From Flavobacterium crocinum (GTDB lineage Bacteria; Bacteroidota; Bacteroidia; Flavobacteriales; Flavobacteriaceae), in assembly GCF_003122385.1 (NCBI RefSeq), contig NZ_CP029255.1, forward strand, positions 2,914,001-2,978,000: 64,000 nt of DNA. The letters run 5' to 3'. Below, piece after piece: positions 41,950-51,605 of this stretch (positions within the stretch are counted from its first letter, which is position 1; every line of letters begins with the position of its first letter). The notes under the pieces are model-generated. The model was not told the origin of the DNA. It saw only the letters and a list, made by a program, of their open reading frames with translations, and did not search any database. The translations under genes were made by a program, and so were the position numbers.

Positions 41950-43419
41950 ATGGGTATTGTCTTAAATCAGTCTTTTAAAAACACTATAATTACATACATT
42001 GGTTTTGGTATCGGAGCCATAAATACATTATATCTTTACCCGGTTTTTCTTGGTGCAACGTATTACGCTTTAACAAATTATATTACTTCTGCTGCAAACG
42101 TAATTATGCCTTTGTTTGCAATTGGAATGCAGAATACATTAGTCAAATTTTATTCACAATATAAAACCGAAGAAGAAAGAGAGCAGTTCCTTTCTTTTAC
42201 GGCCTTATTTCCAATTCTGATGTGTATTCCGTTAGGGCTGATCGGAATTTTTTTCTATGATGATATAACAGATTTTGTTTCCAAAGAAAATCCTGTCGTA
42301 CGTGAATTTATGCTGTTAATTCCTTTTATCGGAATCTGTATGGCGTATTTTGAAATTTTTTATGCGTGGGCGAGAGTACACATGCATTCGGTTTTCGGAA
42401 ATTTTATAAAAGAAGTGGGATTAAGATTGCTTTCGACTTTAGCTTTAATCGGTTTATATTTTAAATGGATTAGTTTAGTCGAGTTTGTGTATGTTACGGC
42501 AGCGATTTATTTTTTAGCTTTCTTAGTGACAATGTTTTATGCATTTTACATTAAGAAGCCAAATTTCCAGATTACAATACCGGAAAATGTAAAAAGCGTA
42601 ATGGAGTATACTTTTTATATAATTCTTTCGGGAAGTGTTGCCAATTTGCTTTTAGATGGAGATAAATTGATGCTGAATCAATACATGAAGATTGAAAATA
42701 TCGCTTATTATTCTGTAGCGACTTATATTGCTCTTGTAATTTCGGTGCCAAGCCGTGCTATGCATCAGATTGTGTATCCTATTACTGCTAAATTAATGCA
42801 TGAAAACAAACATGACGAATTAAATCAGTTGTATAAAAAAACGTCTATTAATCTTCAAATTGTGGGCGGATTTGTGATGCTTTGCATTTTTGTAAACATT
42901 AATCAATTATACGAATTGGTTCCAAAAGAATACAGTGGTGGTATTTCTGTTGTATTTATGATCGGCCTTTCTAAATATTTTGATTTAATTTTAGGAAATA
43001 ACAATGCCATTATCTTTAATACGAAATATTACAGAATGGTATTGTATTTAGGGTTAATGCTGGTTGTTTTAACTGTGATTTTAAATATGATTTTTATTCC
43101 GATTTTTGGAATATTTGGTTCTGCATTTGCAACGCTTTTATCAATTACTTTATACAGTTTGGCAAAACTGCTTTTTGTAGTAAAGAAACTTCATTTATAT
43201 CCTTTTACAAAACAAACGATTTATTCAATGCTTTTGACTTTTGCATTGTTTTTAGTCTTTTATTTCTGGGAATTTCCATTTTTCCAATTGATAAGTATTG
43301 CTTTAAAATCGGTTTTGGTGACTATTTTGTATTTGTATCTGAATTATAAGTTTAAAATTTCACCGGATATTAATGGTGTTATTAATTCTATTTTTAAGAA
43401 AATAGGTATAAAAATTTAA
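41950..43419 (+). CDS. Polysaccharide flippase, Wzx/MATE-like
   Basis: 489 aa with 14 predicted membrane helices (MVF/PST fold), starting NQSFKNTIITYIGFGIGAIN. Should move lipid-linked oligosaccharides across the inner membrane. It follows the glycosyltransferase in the same direction, which supports a role in polysaccharide export. Homologues in Bacteroidetes are often annotated as lipopolysaccharide biosynthesis proteins. Confidence 0.85.
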   Translation: MGIVLNQSFKNTIITYIGFGIGAINTLYLYPVFLGATYYALTNYITSAANVIMPLFAIGMQNTLVKFYSQYKTEEEREQFLSFTALFPILMCIPLGLIGIFFYDDITDFVSKENPVVREFMLLIPFIGICMAYFEIFYAWARVHMHSVFGNFIKEVGLRLLSTLALIGLYFKWISLVEFVYVTAAIYFLAFLVTMFYAFYIKKPNFQITIPENVKSVMEYTFYIILSGSVANLLLDGDKLMLNQYMKIENIAYYSVATYIALVISVPSRAMHQIVYPITAKLMHENKHDELNQLYKKTSINLQIVGGFVMLCIFVNINQLYELVPKEYSGGISVVFMIGLSKYFDLILGNNNAIIFNTKYYRMVLYLGLMLVVLTVILNMIFIPIFGIFGSAFATLLSITLYSLAKLLFVVKKLHLYPFTKQTIYSMLLTFALFLVFYFWEFPFFQLISIALKSVLVTILYLYLNYKFKISPDINGVINSIFKKIGIKI

Positions 43420-43472
43420 ATTATTGCCGTAGGAAAAATAAAAGAAATATAAAAACGTAACTTTTTTGTTTT

Positions 43473-43480
43473 TATATTTG
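43473..43480 (+). promoter_or_regulatory. -7 element (TATATTTG) of the MscS gene
   Basis: TAnnTTTG match 34 bp before ATG 43515; no clear -33 box. Confidence 0.45.
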
Positions 43481-43514
43481 TTAGAAAGGATAACTAATTT
43501 ATTTCTAGCTGAAT

Positions 43515-45167
43515 ATGAAAATAAAAGTACTTAGGTTATTAGTTTTTTTTCCTGTTTTATTCTCAATTTCTTTATTGGGTCAAACCAATAAGTTGAAAAC
43601 GGCAGATAGTACCACTGTAAAAATACCTCTCAAAGGTTATCCGGTAAGTCCTTTTAAAGACACATTATTTTATGTATATAACAATGTAGGGTCGTTTTCT
43701 GCAAAAGAACGTGCTGAATATATTTCCCATAAAATAAAAAGACTTTACAATGAATCTTTTTTTGAGAAAGATTCCATCAAAATTATTCCCTCTGAAGTTT
43801 CGGAAGATATTGTATATAAGAGTGATTTGATAATTATGTCGGTTTTGGATTCAGATGGAAATGCAGAACATCAAACAAAATCTTTTATTGCACAACGTAA
43901 TTTAAAAATGATTAGAAGTGCCGTAATTTATCAAAATGAAAACTACTCTCAGCTTCCTAAACGTTTTGGCTACACAGCATTGTTAATTCTTATTATTGGA
44001 CTAATATTATTTCTGGTAGGTAAAGTTTTCAATTTCATTAAGAAGTACATTGTAAAAAATAAAGCAAGATATTTTAAGGGAGTTAATTATAATAATATTA
44101 AGATATTATCTCCGGAAAGACAGCAAATTTTATTTTTAAGGTTTTTTGGTTTTGTCAAAATTGCGACACTTATCCTTATTGTTTATTTATCACTTCCGGT
44201 TTTATTCAGCATCTTTCCGGCTACAAAAGAATATACTACAACATTGCTCAGATGGATTTTGACTCCGGCAAAATCAGCTTTTATGGGATTTGTTGGTTTT
44301 CTGCCCAGTTTGTTTACGATAATTGTAATTGTAATAATTTTTAAATATTCTTTAAAAATCATAAAATTTTTCTTTGATGAAATAAAATCGGAAAATATAA
44401 AAATAGATGGATTTTACAGCGATTGGGCACTTCCGACATTTAATATTATAAGATTGTTAATGTACGCTTTTATGCTGGTAATTATTTTTCCGTATCTGCC
44501 AGGTTCAGATTCTCCCATATTTAAAGGAGTTTCTGTATTTGTGGGAGTATTATTTTCGCTGGGTTCTTCCAATGCAATTGCTAATATGGTGGCGGGATTG
44601 GTAATAACTTATATGCGTCCTTTTAAGATTGGTGATTATATTAAAATTGGAGAGGTAAGCGGAGAGGTTATAGAAAAAACGGCTTTGGTTACCCGAATAA
44701 GAACTCCTAAATTTGAAGATATCACTATTCCAAATTCGACGGTTTTATCCAGTACATCGACAAATTATTCAGCAAATACAAAACATTCTACAGATGGTTT
44801 GCTGATTCACACTACAGTAACAATTGGTTATGATGTTCCGTGGAAAGATATTTACTCCGCCTTAATAGAAGCTGCTTTAAATACCGAAATGATAGAAAAA
44901 GAACCTAAACCATTTGTTTTACAAACCAGTTTAGATGATTTTTATGTTTCTTATCAGATTAACGTTTATACTAAAGAACCAACTAAACAACCCAGAATTT
45001 ATTCTTCTCTTCATCAAAACATTCAAGATTCATTTAATGCAGCAGGAATCGAAATTATGTCGCCACATTATAATGCTTTAAGAGATGGAAATACAACAAC
45101 AATTCCGCCGGATTACTTAAAGGAAGATTATGAAGCTCCCACTTTTAATTTGAAGAACAAAAGTTAA
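43515..45167 (+). CDS. Mechanosensitive ion channel, MscS family, with periplasmic N-domain
   Basis: 550 aa. Signal peptide 1-21 (...LLGQ), a periplasmic domain (25-150), then membrane helices at about 154-172, 215-235, 258-280, 310-330 and the pore helix near 340-375 with VFVGVLFSLGSSNAIANMV and GLVITYMRPFKIGDYI. The cytoplasmic beta domain follows (FEDITIPNSTVLSS). It should open on membrane tension and release solutes during osmotic downshock. Longer than E. coli MscS (286 aa), like YbdG or larger homologues. Confidence 0.88.
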   Translation: MKIKVLRLLVFFPVLFSISLLGQTNKLKTADSTTVKIPLKGYPVSPFKDTLFYVYNNVGSFSAKERAEYISHKIKRLYNESFFEKDSIKIIPSEVSEDIVYKSDLIIMSVLDSDGNAEHQTKSFIAQRNLKMIRSAVIYQNENYSQLPKRFGYTALLILIIGLILFLVGKVFNFIKKYIVKNKARYFKGVNYNNIKILSPERQQILFLRFFGFVKIATLILIVYLSLPVLFSIFPATKEYTTTLLRWILTPAKSAFMGFVGFLPSLFTIIVIVIIFKYSLKIIKFFFDEIKSENIKIDGFYSDWALPTFNIIRLLMYAFMLVIIFPYLPGSDSPIFKGVSVFVGVLFSLGSSNAIANMVAGLVITYMRPFKIGDYIKIGEVSGEVIEKTALVTRIRTPKFEDITIPNSTVLSSTSTNYSANTKHSTDGLLIHTTVTIGYDVPWKDIYSALIEAALNTEMIEKEPKPFVLQTSLDDFYVSYQINVYTKEPTKQPRIYSSLHQNIQDSFNAAGIEIMSPHYNALRDGNTTTIPPDYLKEDYEAPTFNLKNKS

Positions 45168-45337
45168 GAAATTAAAAAATTGCTATTAAATAATAAATTT
45201 TAACAGTTAAATATTTTGTAATTAATTAGATAAAAATTAACTTTAGACTGAAAATTTGATACTACTTACAAGAATTTGCAGAATTATTTCTAACAAAATC
45301 ACTAAATGTAGGTATTTTTTTATTTTTTAAGTTTGAT

Positions 45338-45345
45338 TACTTTTG
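45338..45345 (+). promoter_or_regulatory. -7 element (TACTTTTG) of the 99-aa gene
   Basis: TAnnTTTG match 51 bp before ATG 45397. The 229-bp gap after the MscS gene is otherwise AT-rich and featureless. Confidence 0.45.
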
Positions 45346-45396
45346 CAATAAATTGTGCAAGAAAAAGTTTATGGATTAATGTAGTATAGAATAATT

Positions 45397-45696
45397 ATGA
45401 AAGACAATCATCTCAGCCAGGAACAAAGCATGCAAGTATTTTCAAATATGATATCAAACAAAGTTCATAATGGATTTACTTTAGAAGAAAGAAACGATGA
45501 ATTCCTTTTCGCTGTCTTATCTAAAGGAGGGAAAGTAGTTAATCACAGTTTAAATTTCATGATTTTTTGTTTAACTCTGGGTTTATGGTCATTTGCTTGG
45601 CTGTATTTAACTTTTGAGGCATCAAAACAAAAAAAGATTTTAGTAGCTATCGATGAAGATGGTCTTCCTTTTGAGGAAAGATGCTTGGTAGCGTAA
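45397..45696 (+). CDS. Small membrane protein, unknown
   Basis: 99 aa. A soluble N-terminus (1-50; LSQEQSMQVFSNMISNKVHN) precedes a hydrophobic stretch at 52-75 (NFMIFCLTLGLWSFAWLYLT), probably one transmembrane helix, and an acidic tail ending EERCLVA. No family recognised. It stands alone between MscS and the uvrA terminator; its own -7 element lies 51 bp before the ATG. Confidence 0.65.
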   Translation: MKDNHLSQEQSMQVFSNMISNKVHNGFTLEERNDEFLFAVLSKGGKVVNHSLNFMIFCLTLGLWSFAWLYLTFEASKQKKILVAIDEDGLPFEERCLVA

Positions 45697-45720
45697 AGAA
45701 AAAAACAGAAATAAAATAAG

Positions 45721-45764
45721 AAAAGCCATAAATACAAACTAATCAATTGTATTTATGGCTTTAA
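45721..45764. terminator. Bidirectional terminator
   Basis: AAAGCCATAAATACAA at 45722-45737 is complementary to TTGTATTTATGGCTTT at 45747-45762, followed by TTTTTT; converging genes end on both sides. Confidence 0.88.
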
Positions 45765-45782
45765 TTTTTTAATGTTTTTGTT

Positions 45783-48578
45783 TTATAATTTATCTTTTAA
45801 ATAAACTCCGGTTACAGATTCTTTAACTTTGACAATATCTTCCGGAGTTCCGGAGGCAAGTAAATGCCCGCCGTTTTCTCCTCCTTCTGGGCCGAGATCT
45901 AAAATCCAGTCAGCACATTTTATTAAATCGAGATTATGTTCAATTACAATGATCGAATGTCCCTTTTCTATCAAAGCATCAAAAGAAGCTAAAAGTTTTT
46001 TAATGTCATGAAAATGAAGTCCGGTTGTTGGTTCATCAAATACAAATAATGCTTTATCTTTTGTTGCTCCTTTAACAAGGAATGATGCCAATTTAATACG
46101 CTGTGCTTCACCACCCGAAAGAGTAGAAGAGGACTGTCCTAATTGAACATATCCTAAACCAACATCCTGAAGAGGTTGTAATTTTTGTGTGATCTTAGAT
46201 TGTTTGTTTTTTTCGAAGAAAGCAATTGCATCATCAATCGTCATCGTAAGGACATCGTTAATGTTTTGATTGTCAAAAGTAACTTCTAAAATCTCTTTTT
46301 TGAAACGTTTTCCGCCACAAGTTTCGCATGGAAGAGAAACATCGGCCATAAACACCATTTCGACGTTTATAGAGCCTTCTCCTTTACAAGTTTCGCATCT
46401 TCCTCCGTCAACATTAAAAGAGAAATGTTTGGCCTGATAACCTCTTATTTTGGATAATTTTTCTTTTGCATACAAATCTCTAATGTCGTCATACGCTTTG
46501 ATGTAAGTTACAGGATTCGATCTTGAACTTCTTCCAATCGGATTCTGATCCACATATTCGATATGTTTGATTTGAGAAAAAGAACCTTTCAGCTCACTGA
46601 ATTGTCCTGCTTTTTCGGCAGCACTTTCCAGTTTTTTTTGCATTGCCGGAAACAGTATTTTCTTAATCAAAGTACTTTTTCCACTTCCGGAAACTCCGGT
46701 AACAACCGTTAAGACATCTAAAGGAAAAGTAACATCAATATTTTTTAAATTGTTTTCGCGTGCGCCAACGATATCAATATGATTTTTAAATTTTCTTCTT
46801 TTTTTCGGAACAGAAATTTCCAGATTTCCATTAAGATATTGGGAAGTCAAGGAATCTGATTTTAGAATTTCATTATAAGTTCCTTGCGCGACCAGTTTTC
46901 CTCCAAAAGTTCCGGCTTCAGGACCAATATCAATAATCATGTCAGCCGCTTTCATAATATCCTCGTCGTGTTCTACAACAATTACAGTATTTCCTAAATC
47001 ACGAAGAGAAAGCAATACTTTAATTAGTCTTTCTGAATCTTTCGGATGCAGACCAATACTCGGTTCATCCAAAATATACATGGATCCAACCAAACTGCTT
47101 CCAAGTGAAGTCGCTAGATTAATACGTTGTGATTCACCTCCGGAAAGCGTAGCAGAGTTTCTGTTTAAAGTAAGATAATCTAATCCGACTTCACTCAAAA
47201 ATGATAAACGGTTATTGATTTCGATCATTAAACGTTTTGCAATCTGCTGTTCGTAAACGTTTAACTCGATGTTTTTAAAGAAAGTAACCAAATGTTTTAT
47301 TGGAAGGTCAACCAGATCTGAAACTGTTTTTCCGTTGATTTTTACGTAAGATGCTTCTTCGCGTAAACGTTTGCCTTTACAGACATGACATTTAGTTTTA
47401 CCACGGTAACGTGATAACATGACACGGTTCTGAATTTTATAATTTTTCTCTTCTAATTCTTTAAAGAAATCATTTAAACCTTGAAAATACTGATTTCCGG
47501 TCCAGATTAAATCTTTCTGTTCTTCCGTTAACTGAAAATAAGGTTTGTGAATTGGGAAATCGAATTTATAAGCATGTTTTACAAATTCGTCTTTATACCA
47601 GCTCATACTTTCGCCACGCCAAGGATAAATAGCACTTTCAAAAACTGATAAAGAAGTATTTGGAACAACCAGATCTGCATCAATCCCAATAATATTTCCA
47701 TAACCTTCACAAGCTGGACAAGCTCCGTATGGATTATTAAAACTAAATAAATGAACATTTGGCTCTAAGAAAGTGATTCCGTCCAATTCAAAATTATTCG
47801 AATAAGAAAATCTTTTTTCAGCATTTAATTCCTGTAAATAACAAATACCTTTTCCCTCGAAAAAAGCAGTCTGTACAGCATCGGCAAGTCGATTGTAGAA
47901 TTCTTCTTCCTCTTTAACAACAATACGGTCAATAATCAGTAAAATATCCTTATTGTCAAACTGGTGTAAATCTGAAGCCGAAAATTCATCCAGACGAACC
48001 ATTTCATTATCAACCAAAATACGGGCAAAACCTTGCTGTAAAAGAATTTTCAGTTTGTCTTCCAGTTGTCTTCCTTCTTCAAGATGAATAGGAGCAAGCA
48101 AAAGCCATCTGCTGTCGATTGGCAGGGTTTTAACATCAGCAATAACATCTGTTACGGTATTCTTTTTAACCTCTTGCCCGGAAACAGGAGAGTAAGTTCG
48201 TCCGATTCGGGCAAAAAGAAGTTTGATGTAATCATAAATCTCTGTTGATGTGCCAACAGTAGAGCGAGCATTGGTTGTATTTACTTTTTGCTCAATAGCA
48301 ATTGCAGGAGCAATTCCTTTAATATATTCCACTTTTGGTTTATCTAAACGGCCTAAAAACTGACGTGCATAAGAAGATAAACTTTCCACGTAACGTCTTT
48401 GTCCTTCGGCATATAAAGTATCAAATGCTAAACTCGATTTTCCAGATCCGGAAAGCCCTGTAATGACAACCAGTTTATTTCTCGGAATGACCACATCTAC
48501 ATTTTTTAAGTTATGTACTTGTGCTCCTTTTATTATAATATTTGATTTTGGGTCTATTTTAGAAAGATCAATTTGCAT
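45783..48578 (-). CDS. uvrA: Excinuclease ABC subunit A
   Basis: 931 aa. DNA-damage recognition ATPase of nucleotide excision repair. Two ABC modules: Walker A GLSGSGKSSLAFDTLYAE near 40 and GVSGSGKSTLIKK near 640; signatures LSGGESQR and LSGGEAQR; the zinc modules CPACEGYG...CHVCKGKR and CETCKGEG...CETCGGKR are present. ATG 48578 (MQIDLSKIDPK) is chosen because a -7 element at 48596-48603 lies between it and the longer frame start at 48608. Not part of an operon here. Confidence 0.96.
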   Translation of the reverse strand: MQIDLSKIDPKSNIIIKGAQVHNLKNVDVVIPRNKLVVITGLSGSGKSSLAFDTLYAEGQRRYVESLSSYARQFLGRLDKPKVEYIKGIAPAIAIEQKVNTTNARSTVGTSTEIYDYIKLLFARIGRTYSPVSGQEVKKNTVTDVIADVKTLPIDSRWLLLAPIHLEEGRQLEDKLKILLQQGFARILVDNEMVRLDEFSASDLHQFDNKDILLIIDRIVVKEEEEFYNRLADAVQTAFFEGKGICYLQELNAEKRFSYSNNFELDGITFLEPNVHLFSFNNPYGACPACEGYGNIIGIDADLVVPNTSLSVFESAIYPWRGESMSWYKDEFVKHAYKFDFPIHKPYFQLTEEQKDLIWTGNQYFQGLNDFFKELEEKNYKIQNRVMLSRYRGKTKCHVCKGKRLREEASYVKINGKTVSDLVDLPIKHLVTFFKNIELNVYEQQIAKRLMIEINNRLSFLSEVGLDYLTLNRNSATLSGGESQRINLATSLGSSLVGSMYILDEPSIGLHPKDSERLIKVLLSLRDLGNTVIVVEHDEDIMKAADMIIDIGPEAGTFGGKLVAQGTYNEILKSDSLTSQYLNGNLEISVPKKRRKFKNHIDIVGARENNLKNIDVTFPLDVLTVVTGVSGSGKSTLIKKILFPAMQKKLESAAEKAGQFSELKGSFSQIKHIEYVDQNPIGRSSRSNPVTYIKAYDDIRDLYAKEKLSKIRGYQAKHFSFNVDGGRCETCKGEGSINVEMVFMADVSLPCETCGGKRFKKEILEVTFDNQNINDVLTMTIDDAIAFFEKNKQSKITQKLQPLQDVGLGYVQLGQSSSTLSGGEAQRIKLASFLVKGATKDKALFVFDEPTTGLHFHDIKKLLASFDALIEKGHSIIVIEHNLDLIKCADWILDLGPEGGENGGHLLASGTPEDIVKVKESVTGVYLKDKL

Positions 48579-48595
48579 AAAAAAGTCAATTTTTA

Positions 48596-48603
48596 CAAAA
48601 GTA
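48596..48603 (-). promoter_or_regulatory. -7 element of uvrA
   Basis: Plus-strand CAAAAGTA, TACTTTTG on the coding strand, 17 bp before ATG 48578. It sits inside the longer frame, deciding the start. Confidence 0.5.
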
Positions 48604-48972
48604 ATCAATTTTGAATTGGATTTTGTTAAGGAGATAGTTCCAAATTTTAACTATTTTATCTTAATTTCAATACAGTATGTGTAAGTTTTTGTTTTCTAAA
48701 AATGCTTTCTTTTTTGAGGAATTGAACATTGTTTTTAATTAAATGAAAAAAAAAGTACTGTTTTAAAATTGATTAAATGAAGAAAAAGTTGTAATTTAAA
48801 TTTATAATTTAAGGATTTAATGAACCGTTCATCGATTAATTTTAACGTTTGAGGGCCTATTTTTAAAGGGATTTAGCTAGTTTTCATTTTGTAGATTTTT
48901 AGCTTTTTCTGTGTAAAATTTAAGTTTATTTTACTTTAATAAATGTTTTTCTTAGAATTATTAGCGATTTTA

Positions 48973-49005
48973 TTTGCTTTTTAAAACATTTATTTGTTAA
49001 ATTTG
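48973..49005 (+). promoter_or_regulatory. Promoter of the second ECF sigma factor gene
   Basis: TTTG at 48973-48976, 21 bp, then TAAATTTG at 48998-49005. The leader to ATG 49109 is about 97 nt, longer than usual in this window. Confidence 0.6.
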
Positions 49006-49108
49006 GTCGCAATATTAACACAACTCAAAAAAAGATTCGCCTATATAAAAAAACTACTTTTTAGAAAATTACTCCAAATTTTAAAATTAAAACTAAAAAG
49101 GTAGAATT

Positions 49109-49693
49109 ATGGCTGATCTGCATACTCCAGATGCTCTATTAGTGAAAAATTATGTTGAAGGTAGTGAAGCTGCTCTTGCAACATTAATAAAGAGGCACGA
49201 ATCTAAGATATATGGTTTCATATATTCAAAGATTGCTGATAGAGACATTTCAAATGATATTTTTCAGGATACATTTATTAAAGTAATTAAAACTTTAAAA
49301 AGCAACTCTTACAACGAAGAAGGTAAATTCCTGCCTTGGGTAATGCGAATTTCTCATAACCTGATTGTGGATCACTTCCGTAAAACTAAAAAAATGCCAA
49401 TGTACAGAGAAACCGAAGAATTTTCGATTTTCTCTATCATGTCAGACGATACTTTGACAATAGAAGGCAAAATGATCGTAGATCAGGTAGAGCTCGATTT
49501 AAAAAAGCTGATTGAAGAACTTCCGGATGATCAAAAAGAAGTTTTGGTAATGCGTATGTATCAGGATATGAGTTTCAAAGAAATCTCAGAAATTACTGGT
49601 GTAAGCATTAACACAGCGTTAGGAAGAATGCGTTATGCGTTAATGAATTTGAGAAAAATAATTGATAAACATCAAATTATTTTAACCAACTAA
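49109..49693 (+). CDS. RNA polymerase sigma factor, ECF
   Basis: 194 aa. Region 2 at about 20-95 (DRDISNDIFQDTFIKVIKTL, FLPWVMRISHNLIVDHFRK) and region 4 at about 130-188 (LPDDQKEVLVMRMYQDMSF, then KEISEITGVSINTALGRMRY). An acidic insert lies between (ETEEFSIFSIMSDDTLTIEG). The downstream gene makes a 47-aa protein, not an anti-sigma factor, so control is probably transcriptional or by another partner. This sigma factor with its small neighbour looks like a conserved pair. A terminator at 49947 ends the unit. Confidence 0.93.
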   Translation: MADLHTPDALLVKNYVEGSEAALATLIKRHESKIYGFIYSKIADRDISNDIFQDTFIKVIKTLKSNSYNEEGKFLPWVMRISHNLIVDHFRKTKKMPMYRETEEFSIFSIMSDDTLTIEGKMIVDQVELDLKKLIEELPDDQKEVLVMRMYQDMSFKEISEITGVSINTALGRMRYALMNLRKIIDKHQIILTN

Positions 49694-49742
49694 TAATATT
49701 ATGGTAATAAGCTCGTTATACTATTATAAAACATTTGATAGT

Positions 49743-49886
49743 ATGGCAAAAATTTACTCAAAAAAAGCATTAGCTTCTAAAAATCTTAAACCAAATAAAG
49801 AAGTAGTTTCTTTTATTTTAAACTATTCTCAAGCTTTGACTGTTGTCAAAATTGAAGAGAAAAGTTTCGAGATTATAGCTAATTAA
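49743..49886 (+). CDS. 47-aa protein downstream of the sigma factor
   Basis: MAKIYSKKALASKNLKPNKE, then VVSFILNYSQALTVVKIEEK and SFEIIAN: basic N-terminal half, hydrophobic C-terminal half. It resembles small conserved Flavobacterium proteins with the same start. An upstream in-frame ATG at 49701 would add 14 residues; I prefer 49743, whose first residues look like a natural start. The 49-bp gap to the sigma gene suggests one transcript. Confidence 0.65.
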   Translation: MAKIYSKKALASKNLKPNKEVVSFILNYSQALTVVKIEEKSFEIIAN

Positions 49887-49946
49887 ACAGCCCCACTACT
49901 TAATGTCGGATGTTTAGTAAAGTAAACCAAATGGTCGTTTTGGTTG

Positions 49947-49988
49947 AAAAGCTCACTGTTTGTCTGTGTACGAACAGTGAGCTTTTTT
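49947..49988 (+). terminator. Terminator of the sigma-factor operon
   Basis: AAAAGCTCACTGTT at 49947-49960 pairs with AACAGTGAGCTTTT at 49973-49986, ending in a T-run. Confidence 0.9.
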
Positions 49989-50314
49989 TATGTAAAAATA
50001 TTCTTTAATTTATCTCGTTTTCTGCTAAATCGGATAATCTTTGTCTGATATAATTTTTTATAAGTTTTTTATATCACTTTTTTTGAGTTTTGTTAAAATT
50101 TAATATTTTGACTCGATTTTGCGTGTTTATTTAGTTTTTAATTCTATTTTAGTTAAAAACTAATTTTTTATTCATTAAAAATAGCTTTATCGCGTATTTT
50201 TTGTATTGTTGTATTTGAACGTAATTCCAATTAAAATTAGTAATAAATTAAAAATTAAATACTTAACCCAAAACCAGATTATTTATGAAGAAAAACTACC
50301 CTGCTTTATTTTGT

Positions 50315-50322
50315 TAAGTTTG
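50315..50322 (+). promoter_or_regulatory. -7 element (TAAGTTTG) upstream of the TPR gene
   Basis: TAnnTTTG match 160 bp before ATG 50482; no -33 box evident. The long leader is untypical, so it is tentative. Confidence 0.3.
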
Positions 50323-50481
50323 AAATCTATTTGATTTTATGCAAAAGTTATTTGTACCAGAAGATATTTTTTGCAGATCATATAGTTACTGAAGGTAATT
50401 TTTATACCAGTTTTAATTATCTCTTGTGACTGAAAAGAAATAAATGAAAATCAATTAACCAATCCAAAACTTAACCGCAAA

Positions 50482-51546
50482 ATGAAAGAGAACATTAAAA
50501 TGCTATGCTGTTTGTTAGTGATAAGCGTAAGCGTGTTTGCCCAAAAAGACAAAATTAAAGAAGCACAATCTTTGTTTGACAAAGGAAAAAGCGAAGAATC
50601 TTTAGCAATTTTGACCAAAACAGAATATCTAATCCTTAATGCCCCAGATGAAGACAAATCCGATTACTATTTCTTAAAAGGAAATGTTTTAAAAGACCTA
50701 GCCTTAAAAAATATTGATGCTGCAAATAACTTTACTTTGGCAGCTCAGTCTTATCAGGATGTATTTTTGTATGAAAATGAATCCGGTAAATTTAAATCTA
50801 CTGTTAAGGCGAATATTGCTTTAAAAGACATGAAAGCCGGACTTGTAAATGGTGCCATGGCAGATTTTAAAGCCGGTAAATTCAAAGAAAGCTCAGAGAA
50901 AAGCTATAAGGTATATTTGTTTGATAAAAAAGATACCTTGAATCTGTACAATGCCGCATCTTCGGCATTAAACGGAAAAGATTATAATACTGCGATTACT
51001 TATTATGAATTGCTTAAAAAGATCAATTACTCTGGAAAAGGGGTTTTGTATCTAGCAACAAATAAGAAAACAAAAGAAGAGGATGCTTTTCTTTCTCCAA
51101 AAGCTCGAGAATATGCTATTCAACAGGGAACTTATGAAAAACCGAGAACAGAATCGGTTCCTTCCAAGAAAATAGAAGTCAACAGTAATTTAGCGTATTC
51201 TTATCTTGAAAATAAAAATTATCCAAAAGCAGAGGCAGTATATAATTATGTTTTAGAATTAAATCCTAATAATATCGATGCCTATATTAATCTGGCTTAT
51301 TTGAAATTGCAAATCAAAAAAGATTTAGCCGATGAAATAGCAGAATTAGGAACTTCTAAAGCAGAAATGCAGAAATACGATAAGTTAAGTGCTAAAAAAG
51401 ACGATGTTACCAGAAGTGCAATTCCATATTTAAAGAAAGTATTGGCTATTGAACCCAAAAATCAGGATGCAACAAAAGTACTATTAGGAGTTTACAGATC
51501 TCTTGATATGACTGCTGAATATAATGCTTTGAAAGCAGGAATGTAG
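50482..51546 (+). CDS. Exported TPR-repeat protein
   Basis: 354 aa. Signal peptide 1-20 (...VSVFAQ), then about six to seven TPR-like helix pairs, including KIKEAQSLFDKGKSEESLAI, ADFKAGKFKESSEKSYKVYL and YSYLENKNYPKAEAVYNYVL. A protein-interaction scaffold in the periplasm or on the outer membrane; partner unknown. No enzymatic motif. Confidence 0.8.
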   Translation: MKENIKMLCCLLVISVSVFAQKDKIKEAQSLFDKGKSEESLAILTKTEYLILNAPDEDKSDYYFLKGNVLKDLALKNIDAANNFTLAAQSYQDVFLYENESGKFKSTVKANIALKDMKAGLVNGAMADFKAGKFKESSEKSYKVYLFDKKDTLNLYNAASSALNGKDYNTAITYYELLKKINYSGKGVLYLATNKKTKEEDAFLSPKAREYAIQQGTYEKPRTESVPSKKIEVNSNLAYSYLENKNYPKAEAVYNYVLELNPNNIDAYINLAYLKLQIKKDLADEIAELGTSKAEMQKYDKLSAKKDDVTRSAIPYLKKVLAIEPKNQDATKVLLGVYRSLDMTAEYNALKAGM

Positions 51547-51557
51547 TTTTTTTTAAG

Positions 51558-51605
51558 TTACAAAGTTGCAAAGAGGCAGAGGCACAAAGTTTTTCTTTGT
51601 GCCTT
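51558..51605. repeat. GCAAAG-type array running into a terminator hairpin
   Basis: Units TACAAAGT, TGCAAAGA, GGCAGAG, GCACAAAGT repeat at 7-8 bp. The last unit forms the stem AGGCACAAAG (51580-51589) with CTTTGTGCCT (51595-51604), which serves as terminator for both converging genes and includes the stop codon of nth. Confidence 0.7.

Larger units (their letters stand above)
48579..49108. other. 530-bp divergent intergenic region
   Basis: Holds the uvrA -7 element at the left and the sigma-factor promoter at the right. The 390 bp between are very AT-rich with T- and A-runs and show no coding frame, repeat array or strong hairpin. Confidence 0.6.
49887..50481. other. 595-bp gap before the TPR gene
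   Basis: Contains the sigma-operon terminator (49947-49988), a long AT-rich stretch with nothing visible, and a 10-codon frame at 50285-50317 (MKKNYPALFC, then TAA) that looks like the start of an exported protein and may be a gene remnant. A -7 element at 50315-50322 may serve the TPR gene. Confidence 0.5.

Noticed and set aside
49701..49886. Longer 61-aa version of the small gene after the second sigma factor
   Set aside because: The first 14 residues look random and the 47-aa version starts with a typical small-protein N-terminus; kept as the shorter gene.
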